The notes below the pieces were generated by a model, which worked only from the letters and a program-made list of their open reading frames with translations, made no database searches and was not told the DNA's origin. Positions 42,975 to 55,672 of a stretch of DNA of 64,000 nucleotides are shown here, in pieces; position 1 is the stretch's first letter; each line of letters opens with the position of its first letter. The translations under genes and the position numbers were made by a program. This DNA comes from Neoscytalidium dimidiatum. Taxonomy: Eukaryota > Ascomycota > Dothideomycetes > Botryosphaeriales > Botryosphaeriaceae. The stretch spans positions 1-64,000 of the forward strand of contig CM074698.1 in NCBI GenBank assembly GCA_037367355.1, in the 5' to 3' direction.

Positions 42975-44248
42975 TCGCTTTGGAACATTCCCACTTCCTA
43001 CTGACAGAGCGTTTCTCCAAGCCTATGCATCTGCGGATACTTATGGCAGGACACCGGGCTGGATAGCGAGAAATTCTAACATTTATACACATCTATTGTA
43101 GTGTGCTATGATTTCTATATTTGTAATCATATGATCTTGAAAGGGGGGTAGGGGAAAGGTATTTAGTCCGCATCGGTTCGCTGGCCGTATGGTACAGCGA
43201 TCGACGGACAATAAGCTCCGGGAGCATGATTATAACGTACTGGCGCCTAACCAACAAGGTATATTGACGAGTATTTCTGCATTATTCAGACTTGGCTGGG
43301 CACCAACTCCTTCACAGAGTAAGCCTAAAAATGAGGAATTTCAAGCATCCAACGTTGACAGAGTGAAAGTGATGGACGGCCACTAGTAGCGGGGTTTGAA
43401 ATGGAGCGGGATGGTTCCAAGGCTTGTTCGAAACGCATTAGCTTCAATTTTGAGAAGGGTTGGGCCGTCCTCGGACGCGGTTCGATATCAGGGATCGGTA
43501 GTTTAGAGGCTCATTGCTACCAGGGACTTGGGAATCAGTCTCCGAGCAAACGATCGACGTAGTCAGTCTGGAGATTCTGGTGAAGGCTGATGTGCTCTAT
43601 CCATAGTTCCCGCTGCCAGCGTCGTTGAGAAAAACTAAAATTGATGGGAAGGGTGCGCGGGAATATGCGCAGGGTGAGTTTGAAGTGCCGACCCGGCTTC
43701 GCTATTAATGCGACGCCAGATTATGACGCAGGGTTCCATGTTTAATCTTCATCAGCGGATGCAATCCTACTAAGAATTATGGGGATCGCATCGGCTCAAA
43801 CCTGCTTGCGCTTTGATCCCTCTCATTTAGTGCTGCATAAGGCATCCCGAGGCAGCAAATAGCCGCACCCAAGAGAAATCCGTCGCGGCCTGTCGTCTGC
43901 CTCGCTGATCACAAGACTCCATGCTGGCGTTGTCCATCATACGCTCCATTCTCAGAGAGAAGAGAAACTCTCATGGTGTTATGTTGCTTCGGTCATGACC
44001 CACGAGTGGCACGGGAAGGGACTGCAGGGCGCACGGGAGAGTACGCCATGTGTTTTTCGGCATGCGTTCCGAGTGCACCGCGCCATGGGATTTCGTTCGA
44101 GTTTAGTTCAGCCATCCAGCAACCTGACATGTAGGATCCCATGGACCAAACTACGCTACGACTCAACCGGCAGCTGTCGCGCCTCGCCTCTCGGCATCTA
44201 GGGCGTACAGCAAATATATAGAGAAGCAATCTCAAGCATTCCACGGCC
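42975..44248. other. Intergenic
   Basis: 1.3 kb with no recognisable gene. TATATA-containing sequence near 44213 probably served the GMC gene downstream. Confidence 0.5.
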
Positions 44249-45958
44249 TTGCACACCACCATGCTTTCTCTCTTCGTCCTCCTCATCTCGATCGCCGTCA
44301 TAGACGGGAGCTTCTCAGACTCACCGTATAGAAATCAAGGGTTTTTTGGAGTCTCAGGCGCGGACGCAACTTTCGATTGTGTCATCATAGGAGAAGGTAC
44401 TGCAGGGCTTGCGGTGGTTGCGCGCTTGACAGAGAACAGGACATTCTCCGTCGCCGTGACTAAAGCTAGCGGTTTCTACGAGACTAGCAGTGGAAATCTT
44501 TCCCGGATACCTGCTTACTGTACTTAGTTCGCCGGGGGCGATTCAGTCCGACTCTAATCCTCTGATCGACTGGGACTTTGTTACGACACCACAAGTAGTA
44601 AGAGGCCATTCTCTGTTCATTGAGCTGAAGCTTCGAGAAACTACATGGCTTACCAGCGCCCGACGATCCAGTCATTCCAGAAATGGGCAGACAAAGTGAA
44701 TGATGACTTTTACACCTTCGAAAAACATGCTACCTTTGTTCGAGAAAAGTGTGTGCTTGAGCCCACCAAACAACCGTATACGGCCTGCGAAGTCAGCGTC
44801 ACAGTACAACGCGGGTGTCTTTAGCCCTTCCCGAGGTCCACTACATGTGTCATATCCTGATTTTCTTCAGCCATGGAGCTCTTGGGCCCAAAGGAGGCTG
44901 GCAGAGGTAGGTGTAGCTTCTACAAAAGATTTTGCGAGTGGTCATCTCCTCGGTGTATAATGGTCTGCCTCTACTATCGGCCCAAAGAAAAGGACGAGAA
45001 GCGATTCTTCGACTTCTTTCCTATGGGAAGCCAAATGGCAAGAAAGACCTGTTTGATGAGAGGTATAGAGCAACAGTTGTGGAAGTCTACACCCGAGGGA
45101 AGTCGGCGACGATTAGTGCCAACAAAGAGGTTGTTTAGTCTGCCGGGCCGGTGCTGTGAGTGGACACTATCTCGCATAACGGACGGCCTCTACCTCTAAG
45201 GATCAAACACCAAAGAGGGGGAAAACTGGTCACGGGGTTTTCCTCAAGTGAATACAAGAAGGGAGAGAGAATAAGTAACAACTTATCCCTGCGGATTGGC
45301 CTGACGTTGAGTGGTTGCCGCTGGCCCCGCATACAGGGTAAGTCACGACTGGTCTCCCGAACTTTCATGTGCTCTGACCAAAGTCTCAATGGCAGCCGAA
45401 ACCTAGCCTACATTCGCGACGCACCACGCGATGCCGCCCAGGACAAGTAGCATGTCCGTGGCTTTGGTCGCACCATTCTCGCGTGGTCATGTCACCATTT
45501 CTTCGTCCTCGGCCACCGACCCGCCAGTCACATATCCTGCCTGGTTGACACATCCTACCGATGTAGAGCTTGCAATAGGAGCATTCAAACGAACACGGTC
45601 GTCTGTTTCGACACCCTCCGTGCAGTCAATCGTGCGTGGTGCTGGGGGGTTTCCTGTGCCGCAGGTTCAAAGTGACGAACACATTTCGGATGTCATCCGG
45701 AACAGCTTAATCGGCTTGTACCATGCATCGGCAATAAATGCAATGGGAAAGGTGATCAACACGAAGAGTAGAGTTTTCGGAGTGACGGGGCTGAGAGTTG
45801 TTGACGCCAGCGCTTTGCCCTTCTTGCTGCCTGGTCATCCGGAAAGTACAATATGTAAGCTTTGTTCCTGCGTCAAGACCCTACTATCGCGTCACCTTGG
45901 GTTGCCCTACGCTAACCAAACTTGTGAAAGATGCTTTGGCGGAAAAGATTGCGCATAA
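44249..45958 (+). pseudogene. GMC oxidoreductase (FAD-dependent), decayed
   Basis: A signal peptide (MLSLFVLLISIAVIDG) and the FAD-binding GEGTAGLAVVARLTE (usually GGGTAG) start the gene. NPLIDWDFVTTPQ, NYMAYQRPTIQSFQKWAD, then QYNAGVFSPSRGPLHVSYPDF, GVASTKDFASG and SANKEVV follow in shifting frames. The GMC C-terminal domain is clear at 45460-45900: ADP-type DPPVTYPAWLTHPTDVE, HASAINAMGK (usually HASxTxxMG) and RVVDASALPFLLPGHP. At least three frame changes and stops break it. A sequence resembling the LTR at 59328 begins near 45175, inside the coding region after SAG. Intact members oxidise alcohols or sugars outside the cell. Confidence 0.85.
45175..45290. mobile_element. Partial LTR-like insert in the GMC pseudogene
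   Basis: From AACGGACGGCCTCTA onward this segment matches the first ~110 bp of the solo LTR at 59328 (shared GTCACGGGGTTTTCCT, AAGAAGGGAGAGAG/AAGAGGGAGAGA, AATAAGTAA). Beyond about 45290 the two diverge. No end or target duplication is found, so it is a fragment or a diverged relative. Confidence 0.65.
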
Positions 45959-47423
45959 TATCCCTGGAGGCAGCTGAAGCGATGGACGTTATTGTCGCGC
46001 AAAGCTGTAGAGAAATGGCATATGTTTTCTTAGATAGTGTAGTCGCGCACGTACCTATCGAGAACATCAGCTATACATCATAAGGATAGATCGCATATTG
46101 ACAAACAAACGAAATATAGGCTTAGCATATGTATGACAGGTTGATGAACTGGCCAAGGCGTTGTCGGCGCTTCGCAGGTCTTGGGTGTGGCTGAGTAGAA
46201 GGCCGAGCATTTGATAAAGATGTAACATAAGCTCACCCCTCTCCTGTGTAGCCTCGGATACCAAAGCTAACCTTCAGCTTCAGACACATCTATCGCTTTG
46301 GTACGCAGAGTGCTGAATTAAGCAACCGAGAGCCAGAATGGTCGATGCAGCAGTACGTGCGGGGTCCTATGTCCACGCGCTTCCGGCACCACTCAGATTC
46401 GGGGGCATTCTGACTCTATTTTGAACGTTCAACATCAATCTATTCCTGTTTGATGTCAGCAAGGCCCCCCGAATTGTGTCGCACTATTCGTTCGACACAT
46501 AAGAAAAGGGAATAGCTCGCCCCGCAGCCGTTCTGTAAACTGCAAGACCATCAAAAAAACTTTTAAGGTTGATCGGCACCCGGACGACTTGTTCGGTTCC
46601 CGCTCCACCCGTTCTTTTTTGACAGCCTTCTAGTGCGCTTCCTCCCAAATGTGCGAGAGGCTGCACAACACGTTTGAAGATCGTCACACCTGTCGACTTG
46701 CGTGTATTCGCCGGCTACGGGATCCCTGGGATCTTCTTCGGCTATCGCCAATCATTACTTCTTCCCGACCCGATCGTAAGTCTGGAAGGGCGTCCAGTCT
46801 CAGAATCCCAAATCTTGGCGTATTTGTTCCTGGCCCCTTACACGGCTCCGACCACCACCGCCCGACCTCAAGCTACGAGCAGCATCTTTCACTTTGAAGC
46901 GGGCCTTGCTACTGCCAAAGAAGTGAGTATGGCAAGCTCGCCCAATCAATATTCGTCCACGCTTAGCAGCGGGAAAGGAGCTGTCGCGTCCACGGACGGA
47001 TGCGATCTGCGCCGGACATGTTGCCTGCCAGAAAGCTCCAAGCCATTCCCCTGCACGTCGCTGGCGTGCCTTACCTGAGAAGGAGAGTGGCGATCGTATA
47101 GGCACCACGCAGGTACCAGATCAGCCATGTTGGAAATAGTTTAAACCTGTTGACGGACAGGGAAAACGGCGCATGTAGCCTGAGCCACCAGGATCTCAGC
47201 CCCGAAAAGGGTCATCGTGCACATGGCCCCCATGGGCAACTACCGTAACGGGATTGCTACATGTTTTCTCCTGACTCACTACGTTGAACACTAAGGTTCG
47301 GACGCCACCTGTGTTCCGAGACACGAATTTTCTTTCAAATACCGCCGCCTCGCCCTGCTTCTTGAAAATGCCTCTGTTAATGTCGCGCACCTCTGTCCAT
47401 TCCCCAAATCCCTCCAAAAGACC
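45959..47423. other. Intergenic
   Basis: A 134-codon frame at 46674-47078 has a protein-like start (FAGYGIPGIFFGYRQSLLLPDP) but no family I recognise and no good start or stop context. I do not call it a gene. Confidence 0.45.
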
Positions 47424-48824
47424 ATGGCGCCTGCAGTACATAACAATCCGGAGGTGAGATGTTCTGTTGTCCCGTGCTTCGCTCGATTCAGTAAATAACG
47501 AATCCTATAGTTCCTCCCGGAAGTGTGGACCCTGTACGGCATCGGTGTGATCATATTTGCGCTACGATTCTTCGTTCGCCTAAGAACTGTAGGAGCCAGC
47601 GGCTTCTGCGGAGACGACTACTTCGCCATGCTGAGCGTGCTCCTCCTCACCATCGACGGTATTGTTGTGGACAGAGCGTGTGCGTCCGCCCTTAGTTCTA
47701 TGGATTTCTTGGCATTACTCCATGAAGCTTTTTCTGTGACCAGGCTAACCACGGCAGCTCGGTTCCTGTAACAGACTTCCATGGGACCGCAGTTGAGTTT
47801 ACAAGGGAGCAGCTCGACGCAATGACGCAAGCGGAGATCGACAGCGTCGGCATTGGATCGAAGTTCGAATTCATGGGATGGTTTTCCTACCCCGGCCTGA
47901 TTTGGAGCATGAAGGCCATGATGTTGTTCTTCTAGTATGTCCCCACCGTGATGCAGTATCGTCTTCAACATGCAACGGGGCAGCAACTGATGCAGTCTCT
48001 ATAGCGGACGGCTCACCTTCAGATTATGGCAACAACGGCTTGTACGCTGGCTGGCCTTCATCATCTTCGCCACTTACCTGGCAATGTTTTTGACTGTCCT
48101 CTTGAGCTGCAGACCTTTCGTCCACAACTGGCAAGTCAGGCCACAGCCAAGCTTGGAATGCACCTTCCATCCACAGAACGTCGCCGTAGTTTCTGTACTC
48201 AACATCGCCACAGACGTCGCGCTATTGTCAATACCGGTTCCATTACTCTGGACCTTACAGATGCAGCTGAGGAAGAAGATCATCATGAGTTGCTTCTTGC
48301 TCGGTGGAGTCTTGGTCATCGTCGCAGCCATCATTCGTGTCGTTGTCACACTTGGGTCTCATCCATCAACGGTGACAATCAACCTGTGGGGAATCCGCGA
48401 AACCGTCATTGCCGTGATCGCTGTCAACGCTCCCATGTTGCGGCCACTCTTTACGCGCTCTTTCTGGTCCCTCAGCTCAGAACCCACCGAGCTCACCAGC
48501 TGCGGCGTCAACAGCTCGACCACGAACTCGCGTCACCGCCCCATCACAGTCAGGCCTGGGTACACAAATCACATAACAGGAGGAATGCCAAAGCTTCCGG
48601 TTGTTACCGAAAGGCGCTCGAAGGAAGGGGATAGCCGGGCTAACTCTCCGGACGGCGTAATAGGTGACTCCGAGAGCGAGCGCCTTTTCATTATGCGGAA
48701 CAACGGGTCCTATAATGGAGTTATCGTCGAAGTTGAGGTTCAAGTTGAGAGCGAGCAAAGGAGCACTCGCGCGAGTAGAAAGGATGTGGAGATGGGCAAT
48801 ACCAACTGGGCGAAAGGCTGGTGA
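47424..48824 (+). CDS. SAT4/rhodopsin-like integral membrane protein
   Basis: Four exons: 47424-47453, 47511-47677, 47758-47934 and 48005-48824 (397 residues). The second intron could equally be 47664-47743, with the same length of product. Family marks: ALRFFVRLRTVGASGFCGDDYF (the DDY after the first helix), GSKFEFMGWFSYPGLIWSMKAMMLFFY, RLTFRLWQQRLVRWL, helix FIIFATYLAMFLTVLLSC, CTFHPQNVAVVSVLNIATDVALLSIPVPLLW and LGGVLVIVAAIIRV. The C-terminal tail (about 140 residues) is polar. It is an intact relative of the pseudogene at 41.5 kb. Substrate and function are unknown. Confidence 0.8.
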
Positions 48825-49971
48825 TTCCTTGTACGTTTGAGCTAGGGGCCATGGGATGGATGGTGTGGGTGAAAAAAGATGCACTACTGAAAATTGTAAT
48901 TAGAAACGATTATAGGAAGTTTTCGAGAGGATTCGGGAAGGCACAACGAAAAAGCGGGTAACAGAATCGAACATCTTCCCCTATAGTATCCATAAGATAC
49001 TTGGAGGCAAAAGCTGTGGGGCCAAAAACACACGAAAATGCCACTACATCATACTTTCACCAAAACAATCATATACGATGACTGACGTGATTCTGCCTGA
49101 TAAGGCCACTTTGTGAACGAAATTTTCGAAGCGCTGTTTGGACGCTTCTTGCAGAACAAAAAAAAGGGCCATTGCGGAGTAATGGAAGCAGATTTCATTT
49201 ATACAGCACAACCATGGGCTGATAAATCAAATAAATATTCGTTTTCGTCCCATAAGGTATATCGTGTTTATTCTGCTTAATGGTGTCACCAGCTTGGCTG
49301 GTCTTCCTATTGCGATTGCCGAGGAAGTCACTCCGTCCGTGGTTTGGGTCGTGATTTCTTCAGGCTTGAGAAAGGCGTCCTTGATCGACTCGAAAGTCCT
49401 GTACTGTTGAAAGACTACCGCAACATTCCCGTATACGACAAAGTTGTGAGTGGCGTAGATACAATTATGTCAGCAATCAATCGCACTCCGATAAGCGGAT
49501 TGGAGAGCCCACCTCAACTGCCTCGGGTCCCGCGAAGACGAGGAAGCAAGGGATTGCCAAGCCCAGAGCCAATCTGCCGAAGAGCGGGCTCTGGGAGTAC
49601 GTCTGGCCGAAATATCATATCCGTGATGAACTCGGAGGCCGGAAGTACGACTCGGATAATTTTCCCTCCGATGGAGCAGACCGGCTTGAAGGAGCGGTTT
49701 GAAGCGATCCTAGAATTTTAGGAAATTTGAGTAGATACGCGTTTGAGAGCAGATTCTCCGTCCTATTATCCCCTTTGGACGTTATTGCGATTGAAGAGGG
49801 CGAACACTTATTACAGTTGACTACTTGACAATAGGAGCCAGATAGTACGCTCATGACATTATGGAGTTAATTTCATCATTATTGTATGAACTGTGAATTT
49901 GATCCCTCTTACGAGACCGAAAATACTCTGTTCAGGGTCATATGGCTCGACTTATCACTGCGCAACTCTCA
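48825..49971. other. Intergenic
   Basis: A 125-codon frame at 49344-49721 (MGRDFFRLEKGVLDRLE...) looks protein-like, but I cannot assign it. It may be a relic. Confidence 0.45.
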
Positions 49972-51123
49972 TCACTCATCCCAGAGACTTGCAAGAAGTT
50001 TTCGGTCTCCTGTCCAGGGCTCTCTACCATGTTGCACAGCGTAATTCTGCAGGTAAAGAAGTCAGAAACATCCTTTTCGTCTTGATACGGAAAGACAAAC
50101 ACCTACGTCGAGCAATATAACGTCACCCTTCGTCCAACCAACCAAAGCCCTTGTCCGTTTGATGACCTCAACTGCGGAGTCGAAGTATTTCCGCGGTATC
50201 AGGCTCCCATCACCGTACAAAGCAGGTGGTTGATACGCCCCATCTTTATCGATGTGTGGCGGGAGAAGCGTACCAGCATCCAGCGCATTCAAGAACCTAG
50301 ACACAGCGTTATTGAAGAAAGCCGGCTGGCCGGTGTGCGGATGCGGGCGAACGGCTGGCAACCGTTGCCACACTCTCAAGTTGCCAAGAGGGTTGCTTTC
50401 GCTCTGGTCCTCCCACACCCACGTCGCGGTCGGCAAGCGTTTGATCTCCGATTCTATTTTCCGGCGTGCAGTCTCAGTATCGTCAGTCTCTGAAACATGC
50501 TGGCCATAAGCTTGCAAGACCGTAGTGCCGGGGGAACTCGTCTGGTCGCGCGGCCCGTTCGGGTAAAAGAGCTGATACTTGACGCCCTTCCTTTCGATTT
50601 CGTCGATAAAGTCTGGATGCTTCTCTTTGAGATGGTGGTACAGTACGATTGAGTTGTTGATCGGAGTCTCTCCTCCAATAGTTGGCGCGGAGAGGCAGAA
50701 GAAAAAGACGTAGGTGGGGAAGTGGGGACTGAGGGCGAATTCGTTGTGTGGATACACAGGCTGGGTGTGCGGGCCTTCGTTGGCCGTTGCCACATTCTTG
50801 GCAAGCACAGTGCGTCGGACGGGGTTGCCGATATCCTCGTGAGGGACGTAGCCGAAGGCATGCGTAAATTGAGAGAATTCCTCGGCATCCTGCAGGTTGA
50901 GATTTTTGAAGTATATAGCGCCATGAGTGTTAAGAAGCGAACGGATTTTCCCGGAGCTTGACAGATCCTTAATTTCTGATAGAAACTCAGACAGCGGTGC
51001 GCCGCTTTTCGATGGAGTCAGAGTCAACGGAAAAGTGGTTTGCTCTGGGTACGGCTCTGGAAGGCTGACCGCAGAGAGGTAGGGTGCGGTCTGGAATCTC
51101 GACAGGACTGCAGCAGAGCTCAT
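49972..51123 (-). CDS. TauD/TfdA-family Fe(II)/2-oxoglutarate dioxygenase
   Basis: Two exons, 51123-50107 and 50046-49972 (363 residues). An in-frame ATG at 51144 would add 7 residues. The 60-bp intron lies in LLD|NYAVQHG. Features: GAIYFKNLNLQDAEEF, VYPHNEFALSPHFP carrying the H-x-(D/E) metal ligands (here H-N-E), PTIGGETPINNS, and the distal His in YAVQHGREPWTGDRK with the 2-oxoglutarate-binding Arg. Members hydroxylate small substrates, such as sulfonates or related acids; this one's substrate is unknown. It is divergent from an UNC93-like transporter, so import and oxidation of one compound is a plausible joint role. Confidence 0.88.
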
Positions 51124-51661
51124 GGTGGCCGAAGCTTTTCGCACTGTCTCAAAGTGGGCTCGAGGACCCTCGAGATAAATTCCTCATGTTGAACTAGAAA
51201 CTGGCGCTGTACTTAACCAGGCGTGAGCAGATGTTGTAATGGCCCCGCGCGAGCACGTCGCCCGCTGGCTGTGCTGCAATACTCGCGCTCGGAACGCGAT
51301 GCTCGGGATTGAAACGCGTTTCCCGACGGATGGCGTGTCTAGAGGGCACCTGCCGGACAACATGCCGCAGGGAGGAGGGTTCAACTGGGCGTTAGGGCGC
51401 GAGAAATACTTGTTTGGGGTTCGCGTAGGATCTTCGGCGTGCTTGTTCAAATGGTCTCATAGCAAGTCCGCATAACGCCATGCTCACCAAGAAGTGCCCA
51501 GAGAACAGACTTTGCATCGGACCAATGGAAACAACAGTTGATATCATGTTTTGTCTTGACATTTTTGCAGCGCAAATACGCAGTTCAACTATTAATTCGA
51601 TGCTCCCCTGGCGCTTTTGTACCCATCATACGCCTAACCAGCTAACTGGGACCTCTGCGAG
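51124..51661. other. Divergent promoter region (TauD and UNC93-like transporter)
   Basis: 538 bp between the two divergent starts. No binding site is recognised. Confidence 0.5.
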
Positions 51662-53149
51662 ATGTCGCTTAAACAGGTGGAGCCAGAAGTGGGGGCCGTT
51701 GAGGAAACCCGCCCGAAGCCAGTATCCCGCCTCACGAGATGGTATCGGAGCCCGCTTTTCAACGTTATAGTTGTTGGCCTGATTTCCTTTACGCAACCTG
51801 GGATCTGGAATGCGCTCAACAGTGAGTCGTCCCTGAGCTCTCAAGGATGGTGCTTACGGCACAACAGATACCGGTGCAGGTGGCCAACAACAGCCGTACC
51901 TTGTCAATGGAGCGAACTCTCTAACGTTTGGCATCATGGTTTTCGGTTGCTCTGGCTTTTCAATCCTGGCGAACAAGTACGGTTTAAAGAACATACTTAT
52001 TCTTGGGACACTTGGCTACGCACCCTATTCAGCTTCTTTGTACGTCAACAACCGGTACGGCACCGAGTGGTTCGTCTTATTTGGGGGCGCCACCTGCGGC
52101 ATTGCAGCATCTGCCCTGTGGGCATCTGAAGGTGCCATTGCACTGGGATACGCCGACATCAAAGACCGTGGCAAGTTCACTGGCATCTGGCTGGGGCTCC
52201 GGGAGTTGGGCCAGCTCATCGGTGCCTCCATCCAGCTGTCTCTCAACGTGAAGAACGGCCAGCGAGGCAAGGTCGGGTACTCCACCTATCTTGTCCTTAT
52301 CGGCCTGCAGTGTCTTGGTCTTCCCCTCGCGTTCCTGATCTCGCCTCCGGAGAAAATCATTCACCGCGACGGGCGCAAGGTCCCCGCTCGCACGAAGGGC
52401 AAAGCCGTCGTGAAAGAATTCCATAAGTGGTGGGCGCTGCTGAAAATGAAGCAGTTTTATCTGCTGATTCCGATTCTCGTGGGATTCAACTGGAATACAA
52501 CTTATCAGGGAATTTATCTGACAAACTACTTCTCGGTGCGAGCGAGGACTCTCGGTGCGCTGACATCTGGCCTCGCGGCCACAGCAGCTAATATTATCTG
52601 GGGCTGGGTCTACGATCTGAAAGTCTTCAGCCGCCCAACACTTGCGAAGGTCACGTGGAGTATCTTCTCCGTCATCATGCTAGGTCTTTTCGCATGGCAG
52701 GTCGCCAACGAGAAGCAGTACGAGGCTGCAAACCCTAAAGTTACTCTTGACTGGAGTCAACCCGGCTTTGGCCGCGGCTTTGCCGTCAATGTCCTTTTCC
52801 GGTTAGTCTCCCATCATTCGTGTCGACACGCGGGTGCTGACAGATCTGCAGCTTCATGAATGAATCCCACTACATGTTCGTGTACTGGATCCTTGGGACC
52901 TTCTTTGATGACATTGAGACGTTGACATTGGCCGTGGGTTTGATGCGATCTTTCGAGTCGATCGGCTCTTGTCTGTCGTTCGGCGTTGGTGCTGCAAAGG
53001 TCAGCCCGATGGTCAACTTGATCATCGCGTTTGTCATGTTTGGCATCACAATTCCGTCGACGTTCGCTGCAACTCTTCTTGTTCCGGAACGCCCAGTCGA
53101 TCTGCGAAAGGAAGAAGAGCACATGGAGATAGCCGAATCCGATATCTAG
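51662..53149 (+). CDS. UNC93-like major facilitator membrane protein
   Basis: Three exons: 51662-51821, 51868-52801 and 52852-53149 (463 residues), with introns of 46 and 50 bp. The N-terminal helix is FNVIVVGLISFTQPGIWNAL, followed by NTGAGGQQQPYL and helices FGIMVFGCSGFSIL, FVLFGGATCGIAASAL, LVLIGLQCLGLPLAFLI, FYLLIPILVGFNWN, WSIFSVIMLGLFAW, HYMFVYWILGTFFDD and LIIAFVMFGITIPSTFAA. The UNC93-like (DUF895) signature region is LWASEGAIALGY. About 11-12 membrane segments are visible. The substrate is unknown; pairing with the TauD-type enzyme suggests uptake of its substrate. Confidence 0.85.
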
Positions 53150-53523
53150 ACATCGTATTAAGGCAACGCCGAGTCACCTCTTGTAGCATATCCTGAGAGG
53201 GCTGAGGACGGAGATCTTCCTAATACCTTGAGGAAGATGGGGATTCAGATTCACAGGCTATTGGAACCATGATTGTCCCACGAGGCAGATGAAAAGAGTA
53301 ACATAGTTCGAAACAGATATTTTCTATTCTGCCGATAGAGCCCTCAGGTTGGGGCTTTAATAGGGGAGTGAACCCGATTACTATATCTGCAGGTAGAACA
53401 GTGTCTAAGATGTATATACTCTCAAGCCTATCTAGCCTAGAGCGTAGTGGGAAAGGAATCGTGTATCGTTGAAGTTTACGCCTGTAACGTTGATAAGAGA
53501 AGCAGACTCCCAACCCATCCATG
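53150..53523. other. Intergenic
   Basis: 374 bp with nothing recognisable. Confidence 0.5.
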
Positions 53524-54153
53524 TCAAATCTTAAGGCGTGCGACGGCAGTCCAAATATATGTTTGAACCCTCCGCACCTCCCGCTTCATGTTCAGGTTTA
53601 CGACTTCTGACTGATGAGATGAATAGGGCGAACTGCAGTGTTGCTCCATCCACTTCTCAAGATCTTTGACCCCTTTTCCAAGACCAACCACGGAAGTCTT
53701 GATTATCTTCTGTGAAATAATGTCATCCTCCGCTTTGTCGAGCACCTTCCTGCCAACGGAAATCGAACTTTTCAAGCAAACGAAGTTGTACTTTCCCTGT
53801 GCACGTGTAGATGTAGACGATGGTATCTGAGAACTGCTTTCCTGGTTGCTTTCCGATCCTTCGCTCATGTTATCGTAGTATGTGCATTGCGCTGCGTCGA
53901 GGAGAGAGAGAACTTTTGCCACGGTTTCGAGGACGTCGCAATTTGCAGCATTCCTTGACAGGCACAGTTCTCGTACTTTCTCGTCACGAAGGAGAGACAA
54001 GGTGCATCGATGAAACCTCAGAATCTCTTCAAGGCTATACGAACCCTGAGTCGAGATGTCGGGGATTTTGACTGTGAGATCCTCAAGAGGACCGCTCGTA
54101 TTCGTGTCATTCTTACTCAGGTGCAAGTTAATGAAGTGATTCATCGCCTCCAA
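53524..54153 (-). CDS. Possible AflR-type regulator C-terminal region lacking a DNA-binding domain
   Basis: A 209-residue frame with an ATG at 54153. SLEEILRFHRCTLSLL, a Ser-rich middle, then VGRKVLDKAEDD and a terminal helix GKGVKDLEKWMEQ fit the layout of the C-terminal part of AflR-like Zn2Cys6 regulators. No zinc cluster is found upstream to 54.9 kb, so this is either a fragment of such a regulator or an unrelated protein. The ATG is weakly supported. Confidence 0.4.
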   Translation of the reverse strand: MEAMNHFINLHLSKNDTNTSGPLEDLTVKIPDISTQGSYSLEEILRFHRCTLSLLRDEKVRELCLSRNAANCDVLETVAKVLSLLDAAQCTYYDNMSEGSESNQESSSQIPSSTSTRAQGKYNFVCLKSSISVGRKVLDKAEDDIISQKIIKTSVVGLGKGVKDLEKWMEQHCSSPYSSHQSEVVNLNMKREVRRVQTYIWTAVARLKI

Positions 54154-55672
54154 ACAGGAATATAAGTACTTACCATCTGGTGCTCTGCGGGCTTGATACT
54201 GTCTGAGAAAGCACGTATTCTTGGCAGCAAAATAGAAGCCTGGAGCGATTACGTCTCCGCTTATCTACTAAACCAGCGCCCGTGGCGCGAATGAATCGGG
54301 GCATTCACCTACGTCTTTCCGTGAGAAGTCAATTCTATAGTGATACGAGAAATTAAGTTCCTCTGATACGTAGCTTGCAGACTTAGCGTGTGTTCCTTGC
54401 CCTTTCCTAATCAGTCTTCGCCGAATCGACCGCTGTACTTGCAACGTGAAGATCCCTAGACTGACCAATAAGAGGCGCCGTGACGTCCCCACCTTGACGA
54501 CAGGGAACAGAGTTAATGCGGATAACTGAGCCCTCAAGGTAAACAAGACTTGTGCGTTCGCAATAGAACTAATGCAATAATAATCCTGTCGCAATCATAA
54601 ATTATGATTTCATCACCATATTCTCTACTTTTTGATATAATACCTGTTTTAAGCAAAGATGATGGGCTTAGTAGACACCTCGTAGCCCTTGGTGTAGTGT
54701 CGGTGACGAGGGCTGCGTTCTTAGTGAAAAGCATTTTTAGAATTGTTGGATATCTCCGTGGTCGAAACAGACTTCTACTAGAGTCGCTCATGGTGCAGGT
54801 CCAATATTCAAGGCCTCGTGTACTTACGCAAACGGCAATGATCGCGCGCCACGAAGATGTGCAATATGTCAAGCACTTTGAAGTATAATTTAGGGTATCG
54901 CTTACCTTCCAACATTCCGTACGCAGCGGACCGGGCCAGCCGGTGACGCTATGCCTTTGCCGGGCTTCTGTTTGCGACCGACTTCGTATTTTCCCGAGTT
55001 AAACTTTTCGCGTAGATTGAGAGGAGCGAGATCTACTACCGCGTTGGTCCGCCCCTCGCCAACATGAGTCTCGAGTTTGGAACAGGGTTTGTGTCAAAAG
55101 ACCGAGGGCAAAATCCCTTGTGTTCGTGATGGGAAAGTCAAAAAGTCCATACTAGGTTGGCATGATCCAGACCTGTGTTTTTGAGCTAGTCCTGACTCTA
55201 CTTCCCTACGACTTGAAGACACCTTCTACGCCTGACTCAATTGCACGGTCATTGGCCAGCTCCCTGATGCTATCGGCCTTGAGCTTCCAAATTTCATGCC
55301 TGGAAACTTCTTTACCATTAGGCATAGTATTAGACCTTGAGGCTTCAGCACGGGTTTGCGTTGAAAAAGCATTTTGGCACCGCCTCTACCCAAGACAAAA
55401 AAAAAAGAAGTCTGGAAGTATACACGGCGCGCCAATTGCCGATAGGGCAATGCAAATTTTCTCGCTGCGAAGGTTAACACATTGCAATGATCGAGATCTT
55501 CTGACTCAGACCCGTGCTTCCGACTCGTGCTTTGAAACATGTTGCGAGGTAGCAAACCGAGCATTCCGCCACAAAGAGGTTCTTTAAAAATTATGATTCC
55601 CTCGGCACTCCGCGAAACAGATATTCGTCATTTACTTGTAGCGAGAAGGAAAATCGCAAAGAACCGTCCACT
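54154..55672. other. Intergenic
   Basis: 1.5 kb with no recognisable gene; no DNA-binding domain for either neighbouring regulator is present. Confidence 0.5.

Noticed and set aside
46674..47078. Plus-strand frame of 134 codons with a protein-like N-terminus
   Set aside because: No recognised family, no clear exon partner, and unconvincing downstream sequence; kept only as a note.
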